From Peptococcus niger (lineage in GTDB: Bacteria > Bacillota > Peptococcia > Peptococcales > Peptococcaceae), in contig NZ_FNAF01000004.1 in NCBI RefSeq assembly GCF_900101835.1, forward strand, positions 97,685-161,684: a stretch of DNA of 64,000 bases. Direction: 5' to 3'. The notes under the pieces are model-generated. The model did no database searches, was not told the DNA's origin, and saw only the letters and a list, made by a program, of their open reading frames with translations. Below, piece after piece: positions 53,553 to 61,477 of this stretch (position 1 is its first letter; every line of letters starts with the position of its first letter). Position numbers and translations under genes: made by a program.

Positions 53553-53581
53553 TTGACAAATCAGCCTACCCGTGGTAAAGT
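53553..53581 (+). promoter_or_regulatory. Promoter of tRNA-Leu(GAG)
   Basis: TTGACA, 17 bp and TAAAGT, 19 bp before the tRNA. Confidence 0.75.
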
Positions 53582-53600
53582 ATCATAGTCAGCGACACAT

Positions 53601-53682
53601 GCGGTTGTGGCGGAATAGGCATACGCGCACGTTTGAGGGGCGTGTGGGGAGACCCGTGCGAGTTCAAGTCTCGCCAACCGCA
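53601..53682 (+). tRNA. tRNA-Leu (anticodon GAG)
   Basis: An 82-nt class II tRNA. Acceptor GCGGTTG pairs with CAACCGC, discriminator A. Anticodon stem CACGT/GCGTG closes loop TTGAGGG with anticodon GAG. Long variable arm and GAGTTCAAGTC T-arm. Confidence 0.95.
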
Positions 53683-53684
53683 TC

Positions 53685-53711
53685 AGCACTCCAAAAGAGG
53701 GGTGCTTTTTT
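53685..53711 (+). terminator. Terminator of tRNA-Leu(GAG)
   Basis: AGCACTCC pairs with GGGGTGCT (one G-U), followed by T residues. Confidence 0.8.
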
Positions 53712-53726
53712 ATTACTTGGTTTTAC

Positions 53727-53755
53727 TTGACGCTCTTCAGGGTAAATGATAAACT
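53727..53755 (+). promoter_or_regulatory. Promoter of the thrS T-box transcript
   Basis: TTGACG, 17 bp and TAAACT, just before the T-box leader. Confidence 0.75.
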
Positions 53756-53764
53756 GTATCTATA

Positions 53765-53993
53765 TTTTTAAAGCGTTGATGAGGACGCTGGCAATGACGT
53801 CATTTCAGAGAGTGCAGGGGTGCTGGAACTGCATATGGCGGTTTGCTGATGGCGACCACCTCTGAGCTGTCCCGGGATGACCGGGGCCGGTCCCCTCCGT
53901 TACAGGGTTTAAAGTGGGCTGAACATCAGCCAAGTTGGGTGGAACCACGGGAGATACACGCGCTCGTCCCTTTAAGGGATGGGCGTGTTTTTT
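53765..53993 (+). ncRNA. T-box leader of thrS
   Basis: The conserved T-box sequence TTGGGTGGAACCACGG is at 53935-53950. Its TGGA bulge fits a tRNA with discriminator U, as tRNA-Thr has. Two adjacent ACC codons at 53855-53860 are candidates for the threonine specifier. Stem I elements (GCGTTGATGAGGACGC near 53773) are visible. The leader ends in a terminator, ACACGC to GCGTGT (53956-53988) with a T run. Uncharged tRNA-Thr should stabilise the antiterminator and allow thrS transcription. Confidence 0.92.
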
Positions 53994-54016
53994 ATTGATC
54001 AAATAGGAGGAGTATC

Positions 54017-55918
54017 ATGCGTATACAATTACCGGATGGACATCATTTGGATTTTGATGATGCTGTAACAGGTTTGGAATTGGCGAAAAAAATCTCAAAC
54101 GGTCTGGCAAAAAAAGCCTTGGCGGTGAAAGTCAACGGTCAGGTTCAAGATCTGGACATGCCCTTGAAGGACGGCGATGCCGTTGAAGTGTTGACCTTTG
54201 ATGACCCGGAAGGTGCGGAAGCCTTCCATCATACGTCTTCTCACGTATTGGCCCAAGCCTTGCAAAATCTTTACCCGGGGACCAAGCTTGCCATCGGGCC
54301 GGCCATTGAAAATGGCTTTTACTACGATGTTGACAGCGATCATCAATTTACCCCGGAAGATATCTCAAAAATTGAAGATGAAATGCGCCGGGTGATTAAG
54401 AAAAACGCCAAGTTGGTCAAAAAAACCTTGCCGCGCGACGAGGCCATTAAGCTCTTCCAAGCAAAAGATGAACCCTACAAGGTGGAACTCATTGAAGATC
54501 TGCCGGAAGGTGAAGAAATCAGTATTTATGAAATGGGCGACTTTGTCGATCTTTGCGCCGGCCCGCATATTCCACGGACAGGGTTGATTAAAGCGCTTAA
54601 AATTATGAGCCTTGCCGGTGCCTATTGGCGTGGTGACGAACGCAACAAAATGCTCCAACGGATTTATGGTACCAGTTTCCCGAAACAGGAAGCGTTAGAC
54701 GATCACTTGTTCCGTCTTGAAGAGGCCAAGCGTCGCGACCATCGCCGGTTGGGTAAAGAACTGGACTTGTTCTCATTTGTGGATGAGGCCCCGGGCTTTC
54801 CTATTTTTCATGCGAAGGGTGTTATCTTGCGCAATGAATTGGAAAAATTTTGGCGCGAACTGCATGAAGCGGATGGCTACGGTGAAATTCGTACACCGCT
54901 TATTATGAGCCGTGCCCTTTGGGAACGCAGTGGTCACTGGGATCACTACAAAGACAACATGTACTTTACGGAAATTGATGAACAACCCTATGCAATTAAA
55001 CCGATGAACTGTCCGGGCAGTATTCTTTTGTATAATGAGACCATGCACAGCTATAGAGACCTGCCCATTCGTTGGGGTGAGCTGGGCCTGGTTCACCGGC
55101 ACGAATTGTCCGGCGCCTTGCACGGGTTAATGCGGGTGCGGGCCTTTACACAAGATGATGGGCATGTTTTTATGCGCGAAGATCAGATAGAAGAAGAACT
55201 CATTGGCGTTATGCGACTGGTCAATAATATCTACAAACCCTTTGGTTTTGAGTATTCGGTCGAGCTCTCAACCCGTCCTGAAAATTCGATGGGGTCTGAA
55301 GAATTATGGGAGCAGGCCACAGATGGTTTGCGCAATGCTCTTGAAAAAGTCGGTTTGGACTATAAAGTAAACCCCGGAGATGGCGCTTTCTATGGGCCGA
55401 AGATCGACTATCACCTGAAAGATTCCATTGGGCGGACCTGGCAGTGCGGCACCATCCAGCTGGACTTCCAACTGCCTGAGAAATTTGATATGACCTATAT
55501 TGGTGAAGACGGTGAAAAACATCGTCCGGTCATGGTGCACAGAGCCATTATGGGCAGCTTGGAGCGCTTTATTGGCATTTTGGTGGAACACTATGCAGGC
55601 GCATTTCCGACCTGGCTGGCGCCGGTTCAGGTACGTGTTCTCCCGATTACCGACGACCAAAAAGCCTATGCGGATGACATTCAAGCTAAGATGCGTGCGA
55701 AAGGCATTCGCTGTGAAGTGGACCATCGTAACGAAAAAGTCGGCTATAAGATCCGTGAAGCAACGGTACAAAAAATACCCTACATGCTCGTTGTCGGTGC
55801 TAAAGAAGCTGCCGATGGAAACGTATCACTGCGGAGCTACCATGATGGCGATAAAGGCGTTGTCGCTCTAGACGGATTGATTGATGAAATTGTGAATGAA
55901 ATAAAAACGCGCCGCTAG
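54017..55918 (+). CDS. thrS: Threonyl-tRNA synthetase
   Basis: A 633-residue class II synthetase: TGS domain (1-60), editing domain (about 65-220) with HHTSSHVLAQAL and CAGPHIPRTG, catalytic core (about 240-530) and anticodon-binding domain. Motif 2 is RWGELGLVHRHELSGALHGLMRVRAF and motif 3 PVMVHRAIMGSLERFIGILVEH. The zinc ligands include Cys in KPMNCPGSILLY. AGGAGGAG precedes the ATG. Regulated by the T-box leader. Confidence 0.97.
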   Translation: MRIQLPDGHHLDFDDAVTGLELAKKISNGLAKKALAVKVNGQVQDLDMPLKDGDAVEVLTFDDPEGAEAFHHTSSHVLAQALQNLYPGTKLAIGPAIENGFYYDVDSDHQFTPEDISKIEDEMRRVIKKNAKLVKKTLPRDEAIKLFQAKDEPYKVELIEDLPEGEEISIYEMGDFVDLCAGPHIPRTGLIKALKIMSLAGAYWRGDERNKMLQRIYGTSFPKQEALDDHLFRLEEAKRRDHRRLGKELDLFSFVDEAPGFPIFHAKGVILRNELEKFWRELHEADGYGEIRTPLIMSRALWERSGHWDHYKDNMYFTEIDEQPYAIKPMNCPGSILLYNETMHSYRDLPIRWGELGLVHRHELSGALHGLMRVRAFTQDDGHVFMREDQIEEELIGVMRLVNNIYKPFGFEYSVELSTRPENSMGSEELWEQATDGLRNALEKVGLDYKVNPGDGAFYGPKIDYHLKDSIGRTWQCGTIQLDFQLPEKFDMTYIGEDGEKHRPVMVHRAIMGSLERFIGILVEHYAGAFPTWLAPVQVRVLPITDDQKAYADDIQAKMRAKGIRCEVDHRNEKVGYKIREATVQKIPYMLVVGAKEAADGNVSLRSYHDGDKGVVALDGLIDEIVNEIKTRR

Positions 55919-55942
55919 AGAGTGGCCGATGGGGAGGACAGA

Positions 55943-56026
55943 ATGCATAGAAAGAACAAATGCCAAGGTTTAGCAGGCAATCTGTCAAAAAGTGCATACC
56001 TGCCCTTTCAGCGGGAAAGGCGGTGA
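55943..56026 (+). CDS. Possible 27-codon peptide between thrS and the carboxypeptidase gene
   Basis: ATG 55943 has a strong GGGGAGG site six bases upstream and opens MHRKNKCQGLAGNLSK..., a basic peptide ending in TGA seven bases before the next start. It may be a real small protein or a coupling leader that brings ribosomes to the downstream gene. No homologue is recognisable. Confidence 0.35.
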   Translation: MHRKNKCQGLAGNLSKSAYLPFQRERR

Positions 56027-56032
56027 CGGCGG

Positions 56033-57106
56033 ATGCCTTATGATAATCGACGTCCGTCAGGCCATCGTCCAGAGGATTACCGGCGTCGCCCGGCGTCATC
56101 TGAAAGACGCCGGGCTCCTGCCGGAACGCGCAAACGGCGAAAAAGACGCTACCGGCTTCGGTTGCGTGCTAAGGTTTTGCTGGTTCTTCTCCTGGCATTT
56201 ATTCTGTTTGGCATGGGGCGGTGTGCGGCTTCGGCCATTCGGGATAAAGGCCCGGTAGAAGATACGTCTTTAGCGGTTGCCGATACAGACCAGGCGATAC
56301 AGCCGAAAGATATCGCCGGCCATTCTGCCATTGCCATTGATGCGAAAAGCGGCAAGGTGCTTTTTGCAAAAGCGGCGGATGAGCAAAAGTATCCGGCCAG
56401 CCTAACCAAATTGATGACTGTATATGTGGCTTTGCAGGAAGAAAAAGATTTGGACCGGGAAGTTGAATTCACCGCCGATATGTTTGAGGGATTGGCTGAA
56501 AAAGATTTGGCCACCGCCGGCTATCAGGTGGGGGATAAGGCAACCATTGAAGACTTGCTGTACGCCACCATCTTGCCATCTGGAGCTGATGCAGCGCGTG
56601 CTTTAGCCATTGCTACAGCCGGCTCAGAGAGCGCTTTTGTTGACCTCATGAACACAGAAGCGCAATCCTTGGGCATGCGCGGGACTTACTTTAAAAATGT
56701 TACCGGGGCGCATAACCCAAAGCACATCAGTACGGCTGCCGATATGGCCAAGCTCTTGCGGGCTGGACTCAAAAACGATACCTTTGCCCAGGTTGTTCAG
56801 ACCATGCACTACACCACAGGTGCCACCTCAACAGCGCCAGATGGTTTAACCCTGAATCACTCCCTGGCGCGCTATTTGGATCATTTTGATCGGGTTATGA
56901 CCGACCCGCCCTTTGAAATCCTCGGTGGCAAAACCGGCTACACTCATGAAGCGGGCCTCTGTCTGGCAACAGTTGCGCGCGACCGGGACAACAATGATCA
57001 TGCCATTGTCGTTGTTCTGGACGGTAAAGGAAATGCCGGTAACTATTACCCTGTCTTAAAAGATAGTGCCATCCTGTATGACGCTATTTTTACCAAAATA
57101 AAATAA
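56033..57106 (+). CDS. D-alanyl-D-alanine carboxypeptidase (PBP5/DacF family, S11)
   Basis: A 357-residue exported peptidase trimming the terminal D-Ala of peptidoglycan stem peptides. A long Arg-rich cytoplasmic N terminus (1-45) precedes a signal-anchor helix (about 46-65). Catalytic motifs: SLTK (about residue 123), SGA (about 180, replacing SxN's Asn by Ala as seen in several members) and KTG in GGKTGYTHEAG (about 300). The C-terminal beta domain of PBP5 is absent, so the helix is the membrane anchor. The ATG at 56033 has GGCGGTGACGG rather than a good ribosome site. Confidence 0.9.
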   Translation: MPYDNRRPSGHRPEDYRRRPASSERRRAPAGTRKRRKRRYRLRLRAKVLLVLLLAFILFGMGRCAASAIRDKGPVEDTSLAVADTDQAIQPKDIAGHSAIAIDAKSGKVLFAKAADEQKYPASLTKLMTVYVALQEEKDLDREVEFTADMFEGLAEKDLATAGYQVGDKATIEDLLYATILPSGADAARALAIATAGSESAFVDLMNTEAQSLGMRGTYFKNVTGAHNPKHISTAADMAKLLRAGLKNDTFAQVVQTMHYTTGATSTAPDGLTLNHSLARYLDHFDRVMTDPPFEILGGKTGYTHEAGLCLATVARDRDNNDHAIVVVLDGKGNAGNYYPVLKDSAILYDAIFTKIK

Positions 57107-57107
57107 T

Positions 57108-57155
57108 AAAGGAGCCATCTCCTTCGTCACCTAGACCGAAGGGGATGGCTCCTTT
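57108..57155 (+). terminator. Long hairpin after the carboxypeptidase gene
   Basis: AAAGGAGCCATCTCCTTCG pairs with CGAAGGGGATGGCTCCTTT with one mismatch. It starts one base after the stop codon and acts as terminator despite a short T tract. The following 57156-57350 shows no gene. Confidence 0.8.
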
Positions 57156-57350
57156 AATGATGGTTCTCTATTCATATCCATAGCTACGTAAATTCGGATA
57201 ACAAAGGACCGCTTACACCCTGGACCTTTTAAGCAGATAGAAAGGCTTCGGGACCAGTTGACGCAAACGCCGGATAAATCGAATGGCGGCGGGTAGTGAA
57301 TCACTGGGCTATTGTTGTCAGAGGGCAGGCCTTCCTTTAGCGCTCAAAAA

Positions 57351-57386
57351 ATAGGAAAAGCCGCTCAACTGAGCGGCTTTTCCTAT
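57351..57386 (-). terminator. Terminator of the disrupted tRNA gene
   Basis: Perfect 17-bp arms (57351-57367 and 57370-57386) with a 2-nt spacer. On the minus strand it follows the tRNA 3' fragment by five bases, so it was that tRNA's terminator before insertion. Confidence 0.75.
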
Positions 57387-57391
57387 GCGTC

Positions 57392-57411
57392 TCGAGGTGA
57401 CAGGATTCGAA
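57392..57411 (-). other. tRNA 3'-end fragment: attachment site (left end of mobile element)
   Basis: On the minus strand TTCGAATCCTGTCACCTCGA is the T-loop, T-stem, acceptor strand CACCTCG and discriminator A of a tRNA; the sequence best fits tRNA-Pro. No other tRNA parts lie to its right, where the sequence becomes unrelated. This is the short duplicate left at one end when an element integrates in a tRNA 3' end. The intact tRNA should lie at the element's right end, beyond the window. Confidence 0.7.
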
Positions 57412-57450
57412 AAAACGAATTTAAATCCCATGGTTGAGCCATTCTTTAAA

Positions 57451-57474
57451 AAGTCGGTAGAGAAGTCGGTAGAT
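57451..57474. repeat. Tandem 12-bp direct repeats, probable integrase arm sites
   Basis: AAGTCGGTAGAG (57451-57462) is followed directly by AAGTCGGTAGAT (57463-57474), between the attachment fragment and the integrase gene. A second pair, ATGCCTA and ACGCCTA, lies near 57488-57503. Confidence 0.5.
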
Positions 57475-57546
57475 GAAAGTTGTTAATATGCCTATATACG
57501 CCTAGACATAATCAGAGTAAGATGAAAAATGTAATTTTATACGAAG

Positions 57547-58620
57547 TTATTCTTCAGACATATACCTTGTGAATTTGTCAGATGCACTTTTTGCGCCTTT
57601 CTCCGTTACGTGAGTGTAGACACTTAGAGTGATATCAGGGTTAGCGTGGCCAAGGCGAGATTGTACTTCCTTGGGGGTTGCAGAGGCTTCGAAAAGCAGG
57701 CTACAGTGAGTGTGTCGCAAACCATGAATAGTACTCGGTTTAATCCCTAGTTCATCGCAAGCCTTAAGCATCCATCTCCTAGGCGAGTTATTGAAATCAA
57801 ATTCGCCGAACACATAAGGACCAGGATAATCTAAAGCCAGTATAGTATCCAAGGTTTCTTTATCAATCGGAATCGTCCTGTGGGCGGACTCACTTTTCCC
57901 ATTTCCCATTATTTTATTATTATGCTCGTCTCTTGTGAAAGATTGATTGATAACGATATAGCTCTCTTTTGCGTTTACTTTCGATTTTTCTAGCGCTGCT
58001 GCCTCAGCTTTTCTAAGCCCGGTATATACAATTAAGCGAATAAAGGCGTACACTCTCTTATCCGGATTTTTCTTCAGGCATTCCAATATTTTATTTATTT
58101 CTTCTTTTGGGTACATTAGCTTTTTATTAGTATATTTTTTGGGGGCCGGGAAAAAATAATCCTCTCTTACCGGGTAGCCACTTTCTTTTAGCATCTTATT
58201 AAAATAGTGATAATTTTTCTTGTAGGTTACAGGTTGCTTATCTCGCAGATAGAAAATGAGTTCCTGAACGTCTTCTTTCTTTAATTCACCCGTTATCTTG
58301 CTTCCCAGGAAGGGCAAGATATGATTTTGAAACAACCGGTCTACTCTGTGCCAGCTAACCGGTTCTACAGTCGTTTGGTATTGTTTAAACCACATATCAA
58401 ATACTTGCTGGATCGTTCTTTTATCAGGGTTGCTATCTAGCAGCCCATTTTCTTCTATTTCAGCTATTTCTCGGGCAGCCCATAGCCTTGCCTCACGAGC
58501 TGTTTTAAAGCCCTGCTTTTTGATGGTGACTTGTTTACCCTTGTCATCCAAACCAGCATAGACATTGATTTTATATCTTTTTTCTCCGCTTTTTGTTGTA
58601 TAGGCTATTGGGGTAGCCAT
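57547..58620 (-). CDS. int: Tyrosine site-specific integrase
   Basis: A 357-residue recombinase. An N-terminal arm-binding domain (about 1-60, KSGEKRYKINVYAGLDDKGK) and a SAM-like core-binding domain (about 65-155) precede the catalytic domain: Arg in YTGLRKAEAAAL, His-x-x-Arg in IHGLRHTHCSLLF, His in LGHANPDITLS and nucleophile Tyr in VYTHVTEKG. All catalytic residues are present. AGGAGG precedes the start. It lies 135 bp from the attachment fragment and would integrate and excise the element. It follows the secreted-protein gene by 17 bp, an unusual co-transcription. Confidence 0.95.
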   Translation of the reverse strand: MATPIAYTTKSGEKRYKINVYAGLDDKGKQVTIKKQGFKTAREARLWAAREIAEIEENGLLDSNPDKRTIQQVFDMWFKQYQTTVEPVSWHRVDRLFQNHILPFLGSKITGELKKEDVQELIFYLRDKQPVTYKKNYHYFNKMLKESGYPVREDYFFPAPKKYTNKKLMYPKEEINKILECLKKNPDKRVYAFIRLIVYTGLRKAEAAALEKSKVNAKESYIVINQSFTRDEHNNKIMGNGKSESAHRTIPIDKETLDTILALDYPGPYVFGEFDFNNSPRRWMLKACDELGIKPSTIHGLRHTHCSLLFEASATPKEVQSRLGHANPDITLSVYTHVTEKGAKSASDKFTRYMSEE

Positions 58621-58637
58621 TTTGCACGCCTCCTAAA

Positions 58638-59495
58638 TTAAACTCGTGGGATGAATATCCCGGTTAAAGGATTAGGTCGATTGTCAAACTGTAAAGGAAG
58701 TTCCGCACCTGATCCGGCATTAGGTGCCATATTCATGTCTTCCATGATACGGATGGACTTGTCGTTGAAAACAACTACTCGGTCTCTTCCGGGGCCCATA
58801 TAGGGAACATTAGTAAAACGAATATTTTTGTTTGCTAATTCAGGGTATTGGGCTTTAACTAAATTAAAGGTATTGCTATTGCCTGCACCACCGAGGGTTC
58901 CATTAGGGTTTACAGTGACCCAGCAACGGCTATCATAAGCACCACGCCAAACATAACTGTCTCTTGTGAGTTGGATGGCGCTATAGGTGGTTCTGGGAAA
59001 AGGTTGATCAAATGGTTCAAGTTTTCCAACTAGAAGGTAAGAGTTGTTGGATTGGGGTAGCAGAGTTAAAGTCCAGTTGCTTGGGTCTTGGATTGATTGG
59101 GGGCTATAGACAACACAAGAGTAAACTTGTGGCACTTGGCTATCTACGTATGCCGTTTGCATATTCTGCACCCAATCTACCCGGCTCCCAAGGGATTCAG
59201 AGATATATCTTAGAGGTACCATCGTTCTGCCGTTTACAATTTTCGGATTAGTTAGGGTGACGATTTTACCGTTCAGATTGCCTGTAACTGTCCGAGTATT
59301 TCCATCCCAATCAACAGTAGCACCTAGCGCCTCAAAAATTGCTCTCATTGGCACGAAAGTGCGCCCATTTTCAATGAAAGCAGGTTGGGAGAGGTATAGG
59401 GGTCTGTCCTTTACTACAACGCTTGCAGCGTGAGCAGGAATGGCTGAAAAGAGTAATGCTACGGCAGCGACTGATGCAACAAATTTCTTTTTCAT
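58638..59495 (-). CDS. Secreted protein with copper-amine-oxidase-like (stalk) domains
   Basis: A 285-residue exported protein. Start ATG 59495 (GGAGAAAAAT upstream) gives a signal peptide, MKKKFVASVAAVALLFSAIP, with AHA-A cleavage. Residues about 40-130 are a PF07833-type domain with paired repeats FIENGRTFVPMRAIFEALGA and IVNGRTMVPLRYISESLGS. Residues 140-285 have no recognised family. Such domains usually anchor or present enzymes at the Clostridial cell wall. Cargo of the mobile element; function unknown. Confidence 0.85.
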   Translation of the reverse strand: MKKKFVASVAAVALLFSAIPAHAASVVVKDRPLYLSQPAFIENGRTFVPMRAIFEALGATVDWDGNTRTVTGNLNGKIVTLTNPKIVNGRTMVPLRYISESLGSRVDWVQNMQTAYVDSQVPQVYSCVVYSPQSIQDPSNWTLTLLPQSNNSYLLVGKLEPFDQPFPRTTYSAIQLTRDSYVWRGAYDSRCWVTVNPNGTLGGAGNSNTFNLVKAQYPELANKNIRFTNVPYMGPGRDRVVVFNDKSIRIMEDMNMAPNAGSGAELPLQFDNRPNPLTGIFIPRV

Positions 59496-59534
59496 ATTTT
59501 TCTCCTTTTTTTTATAAATTTTAGACAAGAATTG

Positions 59535-59563
59535 TTGACTTGCAAATGCCAATACATTATCTT
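59535..59563 (+). promoter_or_regulatory. Promoter of the toxin-antitoxin operon
   Basis: TTGACT, 17 bp and TATCTT, 30 bp before the antitoxin gene, divergent from the secreted-protein gene. Confidence 0.6.
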
Positions 59564-59592
59564 ATGATTAACTTAGAAAAAGAGGTGATTTT

Positions 59593-59898
59593 ATGGCAAA
59601 AACAGCAAACTTATATGCTCGTATTGAACCGGAATTGAAGGAGCAGGCGGAGCATATATTAAACTCCTTAGGACTTCCTCCATCCAGTGCAATCACCATG
59701 TTTTATAAACAAGTAGTTTTACAACAAGGGCTTCCGTTTGATGTAAAACTAGACTATAGGAAACCGGTTAATATAAATTCCATAAACAAAGACGAATTGA
59801 ACATGGAATTGGAAATGGGGTATCAGTCCATTCTATCGGGAGATGTAAAACCTGTAGACGAGGTTTTTGAGTCGTTACACAAGGAATTCAACCTATGA
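59593..59898 (+). CDS. RelB/DinJ family antitoxin
   Basis: A 101-residue protein. The N-terminal ribbon-helix-helix (AKTANLYARIEPELKEQAEHILNSLGLPPSSAITMFYKQVVLQQGLPF) is the DinJ pattern. The C-terminal half should wrap the toxin. It binds its own promoter and neutralises the protein encoded next. GAGGTG precedes the ATG; its stop overlaps the toxin start by four bases (ATGA). Confidence 0.92.
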   Translation: MAKTANLYARIEPELKEQAEHILNSLGLPPSSAITMFYKQVVLQQGLPFDVKLDYRKPVNINSINKDELNMELEMGYQSILSGDVKPVDEVFESLHKEFNL

Positions 59899-60239
59899 GG
59901 TATAAGGTGTCCATTTCGCATGAGGCTAAAGAAGACTTGCGAGGTATTTATGCCTATATTACGTTCAATCTCCTATCACCGGGAAATGCACAAGGACAAA
60001 TTAACAGTTTAGAAAAAGCGATATTAAGTCTTGATGAGTTTCCATTGAGACATCGCTTAGTGGATTTTGAACCTTGGAAAAGTCGAGGACTTTACGTCAT
60101 GCTTTGTGATAATTTTTTCGTTTTTTATATCGTAGAGGAAGAAAAACAGGAAGTTTTCATTTCACGAGTTCTATACGGGAAAAGGAATTTCAAAGGCGTT
60201 TTGGGTGAGTATAAAAATTCAGAGGATAGAGATAAATAA
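59895..60239 (+). CDS. RelE/ParE superfamily toxin
   Basis: A 114-residue toxin: YKVSISHEAKEDLRGIYAYI at the N terminus and IVEEEKQEVFISRVLYGKRNF at the C terminus are the ParE/RelE fold. Whether it cleaves mRNA or poisons gyrase cannot be decided; the RelB/DinJ partner favours mRNA cleavage. It stabilises the element in the host. Confidence 0.9.
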   Translation: MRYKVSISHEAKEDLRGIYAYITFNLLSPGNAQGQINSLEKAILSLDEFPLRHRLVDFEPWKSRGLYVMLCDNFFVFYIVEEEKQEVFISRVLYGKRNFKGVLGEYKNSEDRDK

Positions 60240-60244
60240 TTTTT

Positions 60245-60274
60245 AGAGCTTCTTTTTTAGGAGCTCTTTTTTTT
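60245..60274 (+). terminator. Terminator of the toxin-antitoxin operon
   Basis: AGAGCT pairs with AGCTCT across an 11-nt loop, followed by a T run. Confidence 0.7.
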
Positions 60275-60329
60275 GAGCCATTTTAGCTCAATGGAATTCT
60301 TTTTGGTTATATTTAAACAGTGGGTAGTT

Positions 60330-60842
60330 GTGCAAAAAGCGTATGCTCACAGTCCAAAATAATACGCAAAGGTACTTAAAAATGCACAAAAACTGTGCAA
60401 GTAGGGTGCGGAGATGGTGCAAAGAATGAGCTTCTTAGCCCTTATTAGGGCTATAAAATGGCTAAAGACAGTGCAATTAGCGTGTAGAATAGGTGTAAGC
60501 ATAGTGCATGAAGAGTGTAGGTGCAGTGCAAGAAGGTGCAGGAAGCGTGCGAAAAGGGTGTGGAAAGGGTGCGGAAAAGGCCCAAAAGCTGTGCAATACT
60601 TGTGCAAAGTACCCCCTGAAATGCACAAAAATTGTGCAATACCGGTGCGAAAATATCCGAAAAGTATCGTGCAAGGGTGCATATATCGTCTAAAAATAGT
60701 GCAAAAACGGAAGGAGTAGTGCAAAACCGTGCAAGGAAGGTGCAAATAATTATCACCCTTAAGGAATAAAAGGAACAAAAGTTCGTGATTTTTGTTACAA
60801 AACGTGCAGAAAGGGTGTTAAAACTGTGCGAATACCGTGCAA
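60330..60842 (+). repeat. Helically phased 11-bp direct-repeat (iteron-like) array
   Basis: At least 28 units begin GTGC or GTGT, mostly GTGCAA, all on the plus strand. Starts include 60395, 60406, 60417, then 60471, 60482, 60493, 60504, 60515, 60526, 60536, 60547, 60558, 60569, 60591, 60602, and 60804, 60815, 60826, 60837. The usual step is exactly 11 bp, with degenerate units (for example GTCCAA at 60352, GTCTAA at 60688) filling some gaps. The consensus is about GTGCAAAAANN. The array has no stops on the minus strand and so mimics coding frames. It lies between a toxin gene and a repressor operon. Confidence 0.85.
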
Positions 60843-60915
60843 AAACCCACTGGGTTTTTTAGGTTAGTGATAATGATAATGAATATGATAATGATAATGT
60901 TTATATAAAACATAT
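60841..60915. other. AT-rich block with TGATAA repeats and hairpin beside the iteron array (putative unwinding element)
   Basis: AAAAACCCA-C-TGGGTTTTT (60841-60859) is a near-perfect palindrome. TGATAA repeats follow at 60868, 60874, 60886 and 60892, then a stretch of only A and T from about 60900. This resembles the duplex-unwinding region beside iterons in plasmid origins; the assignment is inference. Confidence 0.5.
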
Positions 60916-60917
60916 AT

Positions 60918-60942
60918 AAGTTCAAATTTGTCATTTGAACTT
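60918..60942. terminator. Inverted repeat after immA (possible terminator)
   Basis: AAGTTCAAAT (60918-60927) and ATTTGAACTT (60933-60942) form perfect arms with a 5-nt loop. It follows the immA stop on the minus strand by 35 bp. Confidence 0.55.
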
Positions 60943-60977
60943 GTTTTACTCATTATCCTTTTGCCAGGTAGAAATAC

Positions 60978-61436
60978 TTATACGAAGACCACGCTGAGAG
61001 GATCAAAATAAATATAGCCTCCCGGAAACTCCTTAAATAATCCAAAGCGCTGCTTATATTCTTCAAGTGCCTCTCTTAAAAATATGTCTGAGACACCTAG
61101 ATACTCAGCCAGCTCCCAGCTTTCCATTCCCTGGCAGTCAACAGCTGCTTTAGCTAATTTTTCCAAAGGAAGCAGCTTTTGGTGAGTCCAAAAACGAGCT
61201 GTTTTCTCCTGCCGTCTGTTTTCGGGGTCATTTGGATCTAAGATATTTCCATAGGTTGTATAGTGGTGACCTAATTCTTCAGCCAGTATGCAAGTTCTTT
61301 CGTCATAATCAATGGACGTATCTACAGCAATAATACCATCCACGTATAAGCCTTTTAGGTTGTCGGTGAAATTAAAATCACAAATTTCGATATTTTCAGA
61401 ATAAATATCCTCAAGAAGCTTCTCTTGTGCATTCAT
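60978..61436 (-). CDS. ImmA/IrrE family metallopeptidase
   Basis: A 152-residue COG2856 protein. The metal motif region reads CILAEELGHHYTTYGN; the position of the first His of HExxH is Glu here, as in a number of phage-type relatives, with His-His following. In ICEBs1 and similar elements this protease destroys the repressor during DNA damage. The repressor gene lies just upstream, 41 bp away, consistent with that role. AAAGGAGG precedes the start. Confidence 0.88.
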   Translation of the reverse strand: MNAQEKLLEDIYSENIEICDFNFTDNLKGLYVDGIIAVDTSIDYDERTCILAEELGHHYTTYGNILDPNDPENRRQEKTARFWTHQKLLPLEKLAKAAVDCQGMESWELAEYLGVSDIFLREALEEYKQRFGLFKEFPGGYIYFDPLSVVFV

Positions 61437-61477
61437 AACGGCCTCCTTTGTTGGTATTATTCCCTGCTCAGGCTAAA

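Noticed and set aside
60347-60778. A 143-codon minus-strand frame and several 60-100-codon frames on both strands, rich in Cys, His and Leu
   Set aside because: They lie entirely in the 11-bp repeat array. The repeat GTGCAA has no stop codon in any minus-strand frame, so open frames arise automatically; they lack ribosome sites and look repetitive (Leu-His-x-Cys-Thr).
60330-60842. CRISPR array
   Set aside because: The unit is only 11 bp, with no 25-40-bp repeat and no constant-length spacers, and no cas gene is near.
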